Below, one piece after another: positions 39,745-47,373 of a stretch of 64,000 nucleotides of DNA (its first letter is position 1; every line of letters begins with the position of its first letter). Both the position numbers and the translations under genes were made by a program. Source of the stretch: CAWBLP01 sp963721065 (lineage in GTDB: Bacteria > Pseudomonadota > Alphaproteobacteria > Acetobacterales > Acetobacteraceae); assembly GCA_963721065.1 (NCBI GenBank), contig CAVRHO010000001.1:186001-250000 (forward strand). Reading direction: 5' to 3'. The notes under the pieces were generated by a model. That model did no database searches. It had not been told where the DNA came from and worked only from the letters and a program-made list of their open reading frames with translations.

Positions 39745-39930
39745 GTACACCGTCCTGGCGGGCGAAGGCCCGCCATCCACGGCTTCGTCCTGCCGAGGGC
39801 GCCCGATGCGTGAGAAATCTCCGGCGCGGGATTCGGACAGGTGCGTCCCGCACGACAAAGTCGTGGATGTCGGCCCTTCGCCCGCCACGACGTTGTACGA
39901 CCTGCCACGACGTTGTACGATCTGCCGGTG
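39745..39930. repeat. REPIN-like inverted repeat pair with a short tandem tail
   Basis: Arms around 39749-39771 (CCTGGCGGGCGAAGGCCCGCC) and 39872-39895 (CGGCCCTTCGCCCGCCACGAC) are inverted near-matches of the same core as at 20502 and 52842. The right end carries a two-fold direct repeat of CCACGACGTTGTACGA (39889 onward). It occupies most of the 320-bp gap after the MetE-like gene; no gene is seen. Confidence 0.65.
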
Positions 39931-39969
39931 CGCCAGGCTCTTTGCGTATTGGTATCAGCGGGCAGCGGA

Positions 39970-40596
39970 CTATCCGGCCAGCCAGTCCTCGGCGCGTAGC
40001 CCTGCGACTCGATTGAATTCCCGCAGGTTGCCGGTCACCACGACAAGCCCACGGCTGCGCGCGTGTCCGGCGATCAACACGTCGTAGCCGCCGATCGACT
40101 GTCCGCGGCGTTCCAACTCGGCACGAATCTCCGCGGCATGGGCCGCTGCGGCTTCATCGAAGGGCAGGACCTCGAGCCGCCCGGCCATCCGGTCCACCTC
40201 CCTGCGATTCTCCACCGGGCGATTGGACTTTTCCGCGCCGTGCAGCAGTTCTGTCAGCACGATGGTGGAGATGCACAGCGCATCCGCGTCGCGGTTGAAG
40301 CGCACGCGCAGACCCGCAGGCCGATCGCGCAGGACACGAATGCAGAGGTTTGTGTCCAGCATGTAGCGCAACATCAGAATGAACTCGCGGCGCTGTGCCT
40401 CCGGCTGGTCGCGCCCGGGCAGGTCGATGCCGGGCGAGTCGAAAAAGTCATCCCACACTGCGTCCACCGGAACGACGATGCGGCGCGCGCCATCCCGCAG
40501 GATACGGACCTCCCGCACGCCGGGCGGGAAGGCGACTTCCTTCGGAAGCCGAACCGCCTGAGACCGGTTGGTAAGAAACAGGGTCGTGCGTGTCAT
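39970..40596 (-). CDS. VapB-VapC antitoxin-toxin fusion protein
   Basis: 208 residues combining two normally separate proteins in one frame. Residues 1-72 are a VapB antitoxin with an AbrB-type DNA-binding start (LFLTNRSQAVRLPKEVAFPP) and typical tail DLPGRDQPEAQRREF. Residues 75/79-208 are a complete PIN-domain RNase (MLDTNLCIRVL with Asp80-81 region, STIVLTELLHGAEKS with the Glu, GGYDVLIAGHARSRGLVVVT with later acidic residues). In most vapBC loci the antitoxin stop overlaps the toxin ATG out of frame; here TTCATTCTGATGTTG contains such a TGATG but reads through in frame. Either a genuine fusion, or a one-base indel in the sequence merged the genes. A palindromic operator lies upstream at 40614. 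Confidence 0.85.
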   Translation of the reverse strand: MTRTTLFLTNRSQAVRLPKEVAFPPGVREVRILRDGARRIVVPVDAVWDDFFDSPGIDLPGRDQPEAQRREFILMLRYMLDTNLCIRVLRDRPAGLRVRFNRDADALCISTIVLTELLHGAEKSNRPVENRREVDRMAGRLEVLPFDEAAAAHAAEIRAELERRGQSIGGYDVLIAGHARSRGLVVVTGNLREFNRVAGLRAEDWLAG

Positions 40597-40613
40597 AACA
40601 GTCCGCCAGCGTG

Positions 40614-40634
40614 GGATATACGCAACGTATATCC
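40614..40634 (-). promoter_or_regulatory. Palindromic operator upstream of the VapB-VapC gene
   Basis: GGATATACG-CAA-CGTATATCC: perfect 9-bp arms around 3 nt, 18 nt before the start codon at 40596. The size and AT-rich core match autoregulatory sites bound by VapB antitoxins, and the TATA-like core could double as a promoter -10. Confidence 0.7.
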
Positions 40635-40668
40635 GAATGCCGGGCGGCGATTCAACTTCGTCCTGCCC

Positions 40669-41841
40669 TTACGTGATCAGCGGCAATCCGACGTAGTTCT
40701 CCGCCAGTGCGGTGGACGCGGCCACGGAGGAGAAGATGTAGTCCAGCTCCGCCCGCTGCACCTGCCGCTCGAACGGCGAGTGTGACGCGAAGCGGTGCAG
40801 CAGCGAGGTCATCCACCAGGAGAAACGCTGCGCCTTCCACACCCGGCGCAGCGCCGTGGCGGAATACCCGTCCAGCAGCTCCGTCGCCCCGGTCTTGAAA
40901 TACGCCGCCAGCGCGCGGGTCAGCACCGCGACGTCGGCGGCGGCGAGGTTCAACCCCTTGGCGCCGGTCGGCGGCACGATGTGCGCGGCGTCGCCGGCCA
41001 GGAACAGCCGCCCGCTCTGCATCGGTTCCACCACGAAGCTGCGCATCGCCGTGATGCCCTTCTGGGTGATCTCGCCTTCGGTCAGCCGAAACCCCTCGCG
41101 CGTGAACCGGGTCTGCAACTCGGCCCAGATGCGGTCGTCGGACCAGGCCTCCAGGTCCTCGTCCGGCGTGCATTGCAGATACAGCCGGCTGACCGTGGGG
41201 GAGCGCATCGACAGCAGCGCGAAGCCGCGGTCGTGGCTGGCGTACACCAGTTCCTCCGACGCGGGGCGCGCATTGGCGAGGATGCCGAGCCAGGCGAAGG
41301 GGTAGTCGCGCTCGAAAAAGCGCAGCGTGCCGGCCGGGATGGAGTCGCGGCAGATACCGTGGAAGCCGTCGCAGCCGGCGATGATGGCGCAGTCCAGCCG
41401 TTGCCGCTGGCCGGCATGCTCATAGGTGATGTGCGGCGCGTCGGTGTGGAAGTCGTGCACCGCCACGTTGTCGGCCTCGAACACGATCTGCCCGCCGGCG
41501 GCCAGGCGCGCGGCGATCAGGTCCTGCACCACCTTGTGCTGGCTGTACACCATAACGTGCTTGCCGGTGAGTGCGCGGAAGTCGATGCGATGGTCCTGCC
41601 GGTCCACGCGCAGCCGCACGCCTTCGTGCGGCATGCCTTCGGCGCGCATGCGTTCGCCCACGCCGGAGTCCGCCAGCAGGTGTTCGGTGCCCCATTCCAG
41701 CACGCCGGCGCGGATGCGGTTCTCCACGTACTCCCGGGAACGGGACTCCAGCACGACGGACTCGATGCCCTCCATGTGCAGCAGGTGCGACAGCAACAGG
41801 CCGGCCGGGCCGGCGCCCACGATGCCAACCTGAGTGCGCAT
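40669..41841 (-). CDS. pobA: 4-hydroxybenzoate 3-monooxygenase
   Basis: FAD-dependent hydroxylase converting 4-hydroxybenzoate to protocatechuate using NAD(P)H and O2. 390 residues, the usual PobA length. Visible: dinucleotide motif VGIVGAGPAGLLLSHLLHME, FAD Arg region ENRIRAGVLEWGTEHLL, the DG motif CAIIAGCDGFHGICRDSIP, and the GD motif LFLAGDAAHIVPPTGAKGLN. The C-terminal RAELDYIFSS and ALAENYVGLPL are typical of PobA. Divergent from the AtzG-like gene across 129 bp. No pobR is adjacent. Protocatechuate would feed the beta-ketoadipate pathway, where PcaB acts (see 61083). Confidence 0.95.
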   Translation of the reverse strand: MRTQVGIVGAGPAGLLLSHLLHMEGIESVVLESRSREYVENRIRAGVLEWGTEHLLADSGVGERMRAEGMPHEGVRLRVDRQDHRIDFRALTGKHVMVYSQHKVVQDLIAARLAAGGQIVFEADNVAVHDFHTDAPHITYEHAGQRQRLDCAIIAGCDGFHGICRDSIPAGTLRFFERDYPFAWLGILANARPASEELVYASHDRGFALLSMRSPTVSRLYLQCTPDEDLEAWSDDRIWAELQTRFTREGFRLTEGEITQKGITAMRSFVVEPMQSGRLFLAGDAAHIVPPTGAKGLNLAAADVAVLTRALAAYFKTGATELLDGYSATALRRVWKAQRFSWWMTSLLHRFASHSPFERQVQRAELDYIFSSVAASTALAENYVGLPLIT

Positions 41842-41937
41842 CGGTCCCTCCTCGAATCATGTGCCCATGTCGGGACCGGGCCGTTCCGGCCACGACAGGG
41901 AAGCGCTTCAGTGTAGCCGACGCCGATGGCACATGCC

Positions 41938-41957
41938 TAATATGCTGCAATGCAGCA
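41938..41957 (+). promoter_or_regulatory. Possible -10 and inverted repeat upstream of the AtzG-like gene
   Basis: TAATAT (41938-41943) followed by the inverted repeat TGCTGC-AAT-GCAGCA (41943-41957), 14 nt before the ATG at 41971. It could be a promoter with an operator, but no good -35 is present. Confidence 0.3.
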
Positions 41958-41970
41958 ACAGGAGTCCGTC

Positions 41971-42180
41971 ATGCCAGAAACACCCGCCGCGGACGCAGTG
42001 TCCGCCGAGTTCGACATGCTGATGGCCCGTGCCGGCCTGACCATCCCCGAGGCCCGCCGGGCGGCGATGCTGAGCGCGTACGCCGACCTGCGCGCGCAGA
42101 TCGCGCTGCTGCATGGGCGCTACGGCCCGGCGCATGAACCTTCAAACGTGTTCCGCCTGGCCCCGGCAGGAGACAAGTGA
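41971..42180 (+). CDS. Small AtzG-like (GatC-fold) amidase partner
   Basis: 69-residue acidic helical protein. The pattern EFDMLMARAGLTIPEARRAA, then LRAQIALLHGRYGPAHEPSN and a terminal VFRLAP, resembles AtzG, a short GatC-like subunit that stabilises the amidase AtzE. Start ATG 41971 follows AGGAG by 8 nt. Its TGA overlaps the amidase ATG by one base, which suggests translational coupling and a fixed stoichiometry. The family call is by size, pattern and position, not by strong motif. Confidence 0.65.
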   Translation: MPETPAADAVSAEFDMLMARAGLTIPEARRAAMLSAYADLRAQIALLHGRYGPAHEPSNVFRLAPAGDK

Positions 42181-43574
42181 TGGACACGCAGGACCTGTCG
42201 ATTGCGGAAATGGGCCGGCAGTTGCGGGCCGGCCGCGTCACCGCCGAGCAACTGGCCCGCGATGCGCTGGCCCGGGTGGCGGCGCGCGATCCGGCGTTGC
42301 ATGCGTTCGTGCTGCTGACCGAGCAGCGCGCGCTGGACGATGCGCGCCGGGCCGACGCCGAACTGAAAGCCGGCCGCGACCGCGGACCGTTCCACGGCAT
42401 TCCCTATGCATTGAAGGACATCTACGACACGGCCGGCATTCGCACGACCTGCCATTCCAAGCTGCGCCTGGACAACGTGCCGGAGGCCGACTGCGTCGTG
42501 GCCGCCAGGCTGAAGGACGCGGGCGGCGTTCTGCTGGGCAAGCTCGCCACGCATGAATTCGCCCTGGGTGGGCCGAGCTTCGACCTGCCGTTCCCGCCGG
42601 CCCGCAATCCGTGGAATACGGAGCATATCACCGGTGGTTCGTCCTCCGGGTCCGCCACCGCGATCGCGTCGCGCATGGTGCGCATGGCGATGGGGTCCGA
42701 TACCGGCGGGTCGATTCGCGGACCGGCGGCGTGGTGCGGGCTGGTGGGCATCAAGGGCACCTACGGCCGCGTGTCACGACGCGGCGTGTTCCCGCTGTCC
42801 TGGACGCTGGACCATTGCGGACCGCTGAGTCGCAGCGTGGAGGATGCGGCGATCACCCTGCAGGTGCTGGCAGGTCACGATCCGGAGGATCCCGCCAGCG
42901 CGGATGTGCCGGTGCCGGACTACCGTGCCGACCTGGAGAAGGGTGTGGCCGGCCTGCGCATCGGCATTCCGCGTGCGTTCTTTGCCGACGCGAAGGCGAC
43001 CATGCCGGAGGTGGTGGCCGGCATCGATCGCACCGCCGCGCAACTGCGCGAGGCCGGCGCGACGGTGGAGGACATCACGCTGCCCGACTACGCGCTGTTC
43101 GCCGCCGCTGGGCGGGTGATCATGACCGCGGAAGCCTTCGCGATCCACGAAGCCGACATGCAGACCCGGCTGCTGGACTATGGCGAGATCACCGCGACGC
43201 GGTTCGGCCTCGGCGCGGCGATCACCGCGGCGGACTTCATCAACGCATTGCGGGCGCGGCGGGAGCTGACCGCGGCGGTGAATGCCGCGCTGTCGCGGTA
43301 TGACGGGCTGCTGACCGCCTCGGCGCTGAACACGGCGCCGCGTTTCGACCAGCCAACGGATGCGATGTCCAGCGCGGCACCGATGCAGACCATTCCGTTC
43401 AATGTCACCGGCCATCCGGCCATGAGCGTGCCGGTGGGGTTGGCGGACGGGTTGCCGATCAGCGTGCAGGTGGTTGGGCGGGCGTTCGACGAAGCGACGG
43501 TCTTCCGTATCGGCCGCGCGGTGGAGCACCTGTCCGGCTGGGAAAGCGTGCCGCTGCCGTCCTACCCGGCGTAG
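42180..43574 (+). CDS. Amidase signature family hydrolase (AtzE/GatA-like)
   Basis: 464 residues with the full Ser-cisSer-Lys triad: Lys in GIPYALKDIYDTAG (about residue 79), cis-Ser in ITGGSSSGSATAIA, nucleophile in GSDTGGSIRGPAAWCGLVGI. The C terminus FNVTGHPAMSVPVGLADGLP is typical of GatA-like enzymes. It is coupled to the 69-residue GatC-like protein by a one-base overlap. True gatCAB is unlikely because no gatB is adjacent and the pairing matches AtzE-AtzG. Substrate may be a biuret- or amide-type small molecule; not determinable here. Confidence 0.9.
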   Translation: MDTQDLSIAEMGRQLRAGRVTAEQLARDALARVAARDPALHAFVLLTEQRALDDARRADAELKAGRDRGPFHGIPYALKDIYDTAGIRTTCHSKLRLDNVPEADCVVAARLKDAGGVLLGKLATHEFALGGPSFDLPFPPARNPWNTEHITGGSSSGSATAIASRMVRMAMGSDTGGSIRGPAAWCGLVGIKGTYGRVSRRGVFPLSWTLDHCGPLSRSVEDAAITLQVLAGHDPEDPASADVPVPDYRADLEKGVAGLRIGIPRAFFADAKATMPEVVAGIDRTAAQLREAGATVEDITLPDYALFAAAGRVIMTAEAFAIHEADMQTRLLDYGEITATRFGLGAAITAADFINALRARRELTAAVNAALSRYDGLLTASALNTAPRFDQPTDAMSSAAPMQTIPFNVTGHPAMSVPVGLADGLPISVQVVGRAFDEATVFRIGRAVEHLSGWESVPLPSYPA

Positions 43575-43611
43575 CCCGACGCCCGGAACCCTCCCTTCGC
43601 TTGCGGGCCTG

Positions 43612-43781
43612 GGCCGCGAATCGGGCTCTGGGCCGCGAAATCGGGCTCCGGGCCGCAAATCGGGCCACGGCTGGGAAAGCGGGCGCGCGTGGGTGAGGAG
43701 GGGCGCGGGCGCATTCCGGACGCACGATTCCGCCCCTCGACCTCCTCCCACAGACCCAACCCCCTCCCGCAACGGGAGGGG
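43612..43781. repeat. Short tandem repeats and a perfect GC palindrome
   Basis: 43612-43665 has three copies of a roughly 19-bp unit, GGGCCGCGAATCGGGCTC with variations. At 43761-43781 CCCCTCCCG-CAA-CGGGAGGGG is a perfect 9-bp-arm hairpin related to 11353. Located between the amidase stop and the DUF72 gene; the hairpin may also end the amidase transcript. Confidence 0.7.
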
Positions 43782-43800
43782 GCGTTCCCAAATTCCGGCG

Positions 43801-44685
43801 ATGACGAGGCACGCACAGGGCGACGTCCGCATCGGCATTTCCGGCTGGACCTACCCGCCGTGGCGCGGCGTGTTCTATCCGAAGGCCCTGCCGCATACGC
43901 GTGAACTGGAATACGCGGCACAGCAGTTCCGCACCATCGAGATCAACGGCACCTTCTACCGCGCACAACGCCCGAAGACCTTCGCGCACTGGGTGGACCA
44001 GACGCCGGACGACTTCGTGTTCGCCGTGAAGGGCCCCCGCTACATCACGCATATGCGCCGGCTGCGCGATCCGGCCACGCCGCTGGCCAATTTCTTCGCC
44101 ACCGGCGTGCTGCGGCTGGGCCGCAAACTCGGGCCGGTGCTGTGGCAGTTTCCGCCGCAATTCCAGTTCAGCGCCGAACGGATCGAGCCGTTCCTGCAGA
44201 TGCTGCCGCATGACACGGAGTCGGCCGTGCAACTGGCGCGGCGGCATGACAGCCGCTTTTCCGGACGCACCTGGCTGCGGACCGATGCCAACCGTCCGAT
44301 ACGCCATGCCTTCGAGATCCGGCACGACAGCTTCCGCTCTCCCGCCTTCACCGACCTGCTGCGGCGCTACGACATCGCGCTGGTGTGTGCCGACACGGTG
44401 GCGTGGCCGCGGCTGATGGATGTCACCGCGGACTTCGTGTACTGCCGGTTGCATGGCTCGGAGGAGCTGTACGCCAGCGGCTACGACGACGCCGCGCTGG
44501 ACGAATGGGCCGGGCGCGTCGCGGCCTGGGCGCGCGGCGCCGAACCGCAGGACGCGGAACGGGTGAACGGCCCGGCGCGCCACCGTCGGCGCGACGTGTT
44601 CGTTTACTTCGACAACGACGCCAAGGTGCGTGCGCCGCAGGATGCGCAGGGGCTGGTGCAACGGGTTTCGCGGCTGCTGGGGTAA
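43801..44685 (+). CDS. DUF72 family protein
   Basis: About 294 residues, TIM-barrel-like protein of unknown function (YecE family). Family signatures are visible: RIGISGWTYPPWRGVFYPKA, FRTIEINGTFYRAQRPKTFA, FVFAVKGPRYITHMRRL, LGPVLWQFPPQFQFS, FEIRHDSFRSPAFTDLLRRY, and VYCRLHGSEELYASGYDD. The C terminus VFVYFDNDAKVRAPQDAQGL is normal. Start ATG 43801. No partner genes are evident. Confidence 0.93.
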   Translation: MTRHAQGDVRIGISGWTYPPWRGVFYPKALPHTRELEYAAQQFRTIEINGTFYRAQRPKTFAHWVDQTPDDFVFAVKGPRYITHMRRLRDPATPLANFFATGVLRLGRKLGPVLWQFPPQFQFSAERIEPFLQMLPHDTESAVQLARRHDSRFSGRTWLRTDANRPIRHAFEIRHDSFRSPAFTDLLRRYDIALVCADTVAWPRLMDVTADFVYCRLHGSEELYASGYDDAALDEWAGRVAAWARGAEPQDAERVNGPARHRRRDVFVYFDNDAKVRAPQDAQGLVQRVSRLLG

Positions 44686-44843
44686 CGGTGTCTCGGGGAG
44701 CCGTGGCACGACCCAATCGGTGCGGCGGCGCCAGGCGGGGAATTCATCCATCGCGGGTGTCGGGTTACGGTGGTCCCTGGCCGCATGCAGCCCGCCCGAC
44801 CGGCGGCGCGCTGCGGGGCGGCAATCATAACGGGGGAACGCCC

Positions 44844-46184
44844 ATGTCCGACGAACGCTCCACCGCCAAGCGCGTACCCGATCCCGGGTTGCGCGCCCTG
44901 TACCGGCTGGAAAGCCGCTGGCAGGCCTGGCTCGACGTGGAAGCGGCCCTGGCCGCGGCGCAGGCCGAGCTGGGGATCGTGCCGCAGGAAGCGGCCGACG
45001 CGATCGCCCGCGCCGCCAGGCTGGAGCTGATGGACCGCGCCCGCATCGACGAGGGTTTCGCCCGCACCAGCCACACCATCGTGCCGCTGGTCTGGGAACT
45101 CAGCCGCGTCACCGGCGACCCGCATGGCGGCTGGGTGCACTGGGGCGCCACGACGCAGAACATCGTGCAGACCGGCGACCTGCTGGTTCTGCGCCGCGCC
45201 CACGCGATCTTCCAGCAGCAGTTGCGCGACATCCTGCACGCGATGGCCGACCTGGCGGAGCGCGGCGCCGACATGCCGATCGCCGGCCGCACCCACGGCC
45301 AGCACGCGGTGCCCGCCACCTTCGGCTTCAAGGTCGCGGTGTGGATCGACGAGCTGCTGCGCCACATGGAGCGCTTCCGCCAGGCAGAGCCGCGGGTGTT
45401 CGTCGCCATGCTGGGCGGCGCCGCGGGCACCTTCGCCTCGCTGGGCGAGCAGGGGCCGGCGGTGCAGGCCGGCATGGCGAAGCGGCTGGACATGGCGCCG
45501 ATGACCATCCCCGCCCGCACCATCGGCGACCACCTGGCCGAATACCTGATGCTGCTGGGCATGCTGGGCGCCACCTGCGGCAAGATCGGACGCGAAATCT
45601 ACACGCTGATGAAGACGGAGTTCGGCGAGGTGGAGGAACCGGTGCCGCCCGGCACCGTCGGCAGCTCCACCATGCCGCAGAAGCGCAATCCGCAACTGGC
45701 GCAGGACGTGATCGCCGCGGCGGCGGAGCTGCGCTCCATCGTGCCGCTGGCGCTGGAAGCGATGCAGACCGAGCACGAGGCCGACCGCGCCCACGAGCTG
45801 ATGATCCGCTCCGCCGAGGGCCGCGCCTGCGTGATGGCCGGCGACATGCTGCAGCGGCTGCGCATCATCACCGCCGGCCTGACGCTGCATCCCGACCGGA
45901 TGCGCCGGAACCTGGACCTGGGCGGCGGCCTGATCATGGCCGAGGCGGTCATGCTCCAGCTCGGCGCCACCATCGGCCGGCAGCACGCGCATGACGTGGT
46001 GTACGAGGCGGCGCAGGCGGTGGCGGTGGAGGGCGGGTCCTTCGCCGACCGTCTGGCGGCGGACCCGCGGGTGACCGCGCACCTGGATGCGGCGGCGATC
46101 CGGCAGTTGCTGGACCCGGTGGCCTATACCGGGCTGTGCGCCGACATGGCGCGGGCCGCGGCAGTGCGGGCCCGGGCAGTGTGA
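44844..46184 (+). CDS. Fumarase/aspartase superfamily lyase (PcaB- or adenylosuccinate lyase-like)
   Basis: 446-residue, all-helical lyase that would act as a homotetramer. The superfamily signature GSSTMPQKRNPQLAQ (flexible loop with catalytic Ser) is clear, as are WVHWGATTQNIVQTGD and IAGRTHGQHAVPATFG. It resembles the 3-carboxy-cis,cis-muconate cycloisomerase branch, like the second lyase at 61083, but the two share only moderate similarity. Start ATG 44844 follows CGGGGGAACG. True purB is less likely given substrate-loop differences and context. Followed by 690 bp of repeats. Confidence 0.85.
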   Translation: MSDERSTAKRVPDPGLRALYRLESRWQAWLDVEAALAAAQAELGIVPQEAADAIARAARLELMDRARIDEGFARTSHTIVPLVWELSRVTGDPHGGWVHWGATTQNIVQTGDLLVLRRAHAIFQQQLRDILHAMADLAERGADMPIAGRTHGQHAVPATFGFKVAVWIDELLRHMERFRQAEPRVFVAMLGGAAGTFASLGEQGPAVQAGMAKRLDMAPMTIPARTIGDHLAEYLMLLGMLGATCGKIGREIYTLMKTEFGEVEEPVPPGTVGSSTMPQKRNPQLAQDVIAAAAELRSIVPLALEAMQTEHEADRAHELMIRSAEGRACVMAGDMLQRLRIITAGLTLHPDRMRRNLDLGGGLIMAEAVMLQLGATIGRQHAHDVVYEAAQAVAVEGGSFADRLAADPRVTAHLDAAAIRQLLDPVAYTGLCADMARAAAVRARAV

Positions 46185-46264
46185 CCCGGGTCCGGTCGGG
46201 CCCTGGCCCGGCAGGCACGAACACGGCAGAAGCGGTCGATCGTGGGGCATGCCGGCGCCAGGGA

Positions 46265-46425
46265 GGGCACCAGCCCCAAACCCCACGGCCTCACTGGCGC
46301 CAGGCCGCACAGGCGCCAAGCCCATCGGCGCCAGACCTCATAGGCGCCAAGCCCCGCGAGCCCCAGGCCCCACAGGCGCTAGGCCTCACAGGCGCCCAAC
46401 AGGTGTTACGGGCGCCATGCTTGGC
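46265..46425. repeat. Degenerate GGCGCC repeats
   Basis: At least seven irregularly spaced GGCGCC or GGCGCT cores in the pattern CA(C/T)AGGCGCCAAGCCCC, every 16-25 bp. No coding signal. Part of the 690-bp non-coding stretch between the lyase and ybaK. Confidence 0.7.
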
Positions 46426-46442
46426 GTGCGAGGCCCGAAAAA

Positions 46443-46557
46443 TCCCGTCATGGCCGGCCCCCGAGCCGGCCATCTGCCCCCGTCAGAGCGTGCACGCAAC
46501 AATGCGACCCGATCGCCGAGGGGTGGATGGCCGGCTCGGGGGCCGGCCATGACGGGA
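46443..46557. repeat. Perfect 32-bp inverted repeat pair (MITE/REPIN-like)
   Basis: Arms 46443-46474 and 46526-46557 are exact reverse complements; each contains the internal palindrome ATGGCCGGC...GAGCCGGCCAT. 51 bp lie between. The exact match over 32 bp implies recent insertion or conversion. Confidence 0.9.
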
Positions 46558-46615
46558 TCGTTAGGAGTCGACGTGGCCCATGTTCACGCACGTCATGCAC
46601 AGGCCCGCCGCGCAG

Positions 46616-46817
46616 CATCATCCGGCCCGCCCAGACCATCATCCGGCCCGCGCAGCCATCATCCGGCCCGCCCAGACCATCATCCGGCCCGCGCAGCCAT
46701 CATCCGGCCCACCCAGACCATCATCCGGCCCGCGCAGCCATCATCCGACCCGCCCAGACCATCATCCGGCCCGCGCAGCCATCATCCGGCCCGCCCAGAC
46801 CATCATCGGGCCGCGTA
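46616..46817. repeat. Tandem repeat, 41-bp unit, about 5 copies
   Basis: Composite unit of a 21-mer (CATCATCCGGCCCGCCCAGAC) half and a 20-mer (CATCATCCGGCCCGCGCAGC) half, starting at 46616, 46657, 46698, 46739 and 46780. Single-base variants occur in copies 3 and 4. Reads open in several frames because it lacks stops, but no gene is likely. Confidence 0.95.
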
Positions 46818-46874
46818 ATCCCGGAAACCCTATGCCGGCAACCGATACCGGACGGTACTGCCGCAATCGGACCG

Positions 46875-47354
46875 CTACCCCGCCCGAACCTCCGCCACCT
46901 GCGCCGCGGTCATCCGCAGCAACTCCGCCGGCGTGGTGCGGAACACGTGCTTGGGTGACCCGGCCGCCGCCCAGACCGGATCCAGCGCCATCAGGTCGGC
47001 GTCCAGCAGCAGCAACGGCGGCGCCAGGTGCCCGACCGGCGCCACGCCGCCTACCGCGAACCCGGTGGTCGCGCGCACCCAGTCCGCATCGGCACGGCCA
47101 AGCTTCACCCCCAGCGCCGCCTCCGCCCGGGCCTGGTCCACGCGGTTGGCGCCGGAGGTGATGACCACCGCCGCCCGCATCCCCGCGCGGAACACGATCG
47201 ACTTGGCGATCTGCGCCACGTCGCAGCCAACCGCGGCGGCCGCATCGGCCGCGGTGCGCGTGCCGGCAGGGAATTCCGTGATCGTATCCGGATGCCCGGC
47301 CGCCAACAGCGCCGCACGCACACGCTCAACCGATCCGGCAGCCGCACCCGACAT
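46875..47354 (-). CDS. YbaK/EbsC-type aminoacyl-tRNA deacylase
   Basis: 159 residues, editing-domain protein that hydrolyses mischarged tRNA (Cys-tRNAPro type by family). Motifs: TEFPAGTRTAADAAAAVGCD, VAQIAKSIVFRAG with the conserved Lys, VVITSGANRVDQAR, VRATTGFAVGGVAPVGH. Start ATG 47354. It is divergent from hemW; the two starts are 19 nt apart, so their promoters overlap the coding regions. Confidence 0.9.
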   Translation of the reverse strand: MSGAAAGSVERVRAALLAAGHPDTITEFPAGTRTAADAAAAVGCDVAQIAKSIVFRAGMRAAVVITSGANRVDQARAEAALGVKLGRADADWVRATTGFAVGGVAPVGHLAPPLLLLDADLMALDPVWAAAGSPKHVFRTTPAELLRMTAAQVAEVRAG

Positions 47355-47373
47355 CACCTATATCTCCGACCTG

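Noticed and set aside
42180..43574. Glutamyl-tRNA amidotransferase subunit A (gatA)
   Set aside because: No gatB is adjacent, and the one-base-overlapping short partner fits AtzG-AtzE better; the fold is shared so the name would mislead.
46580..47161. Open frames through the 41-bp tandem repeats
   Set aside because: Repeat-derived low-complexity peptides (His/Pro/Arg-rich) in several frames; no start context.
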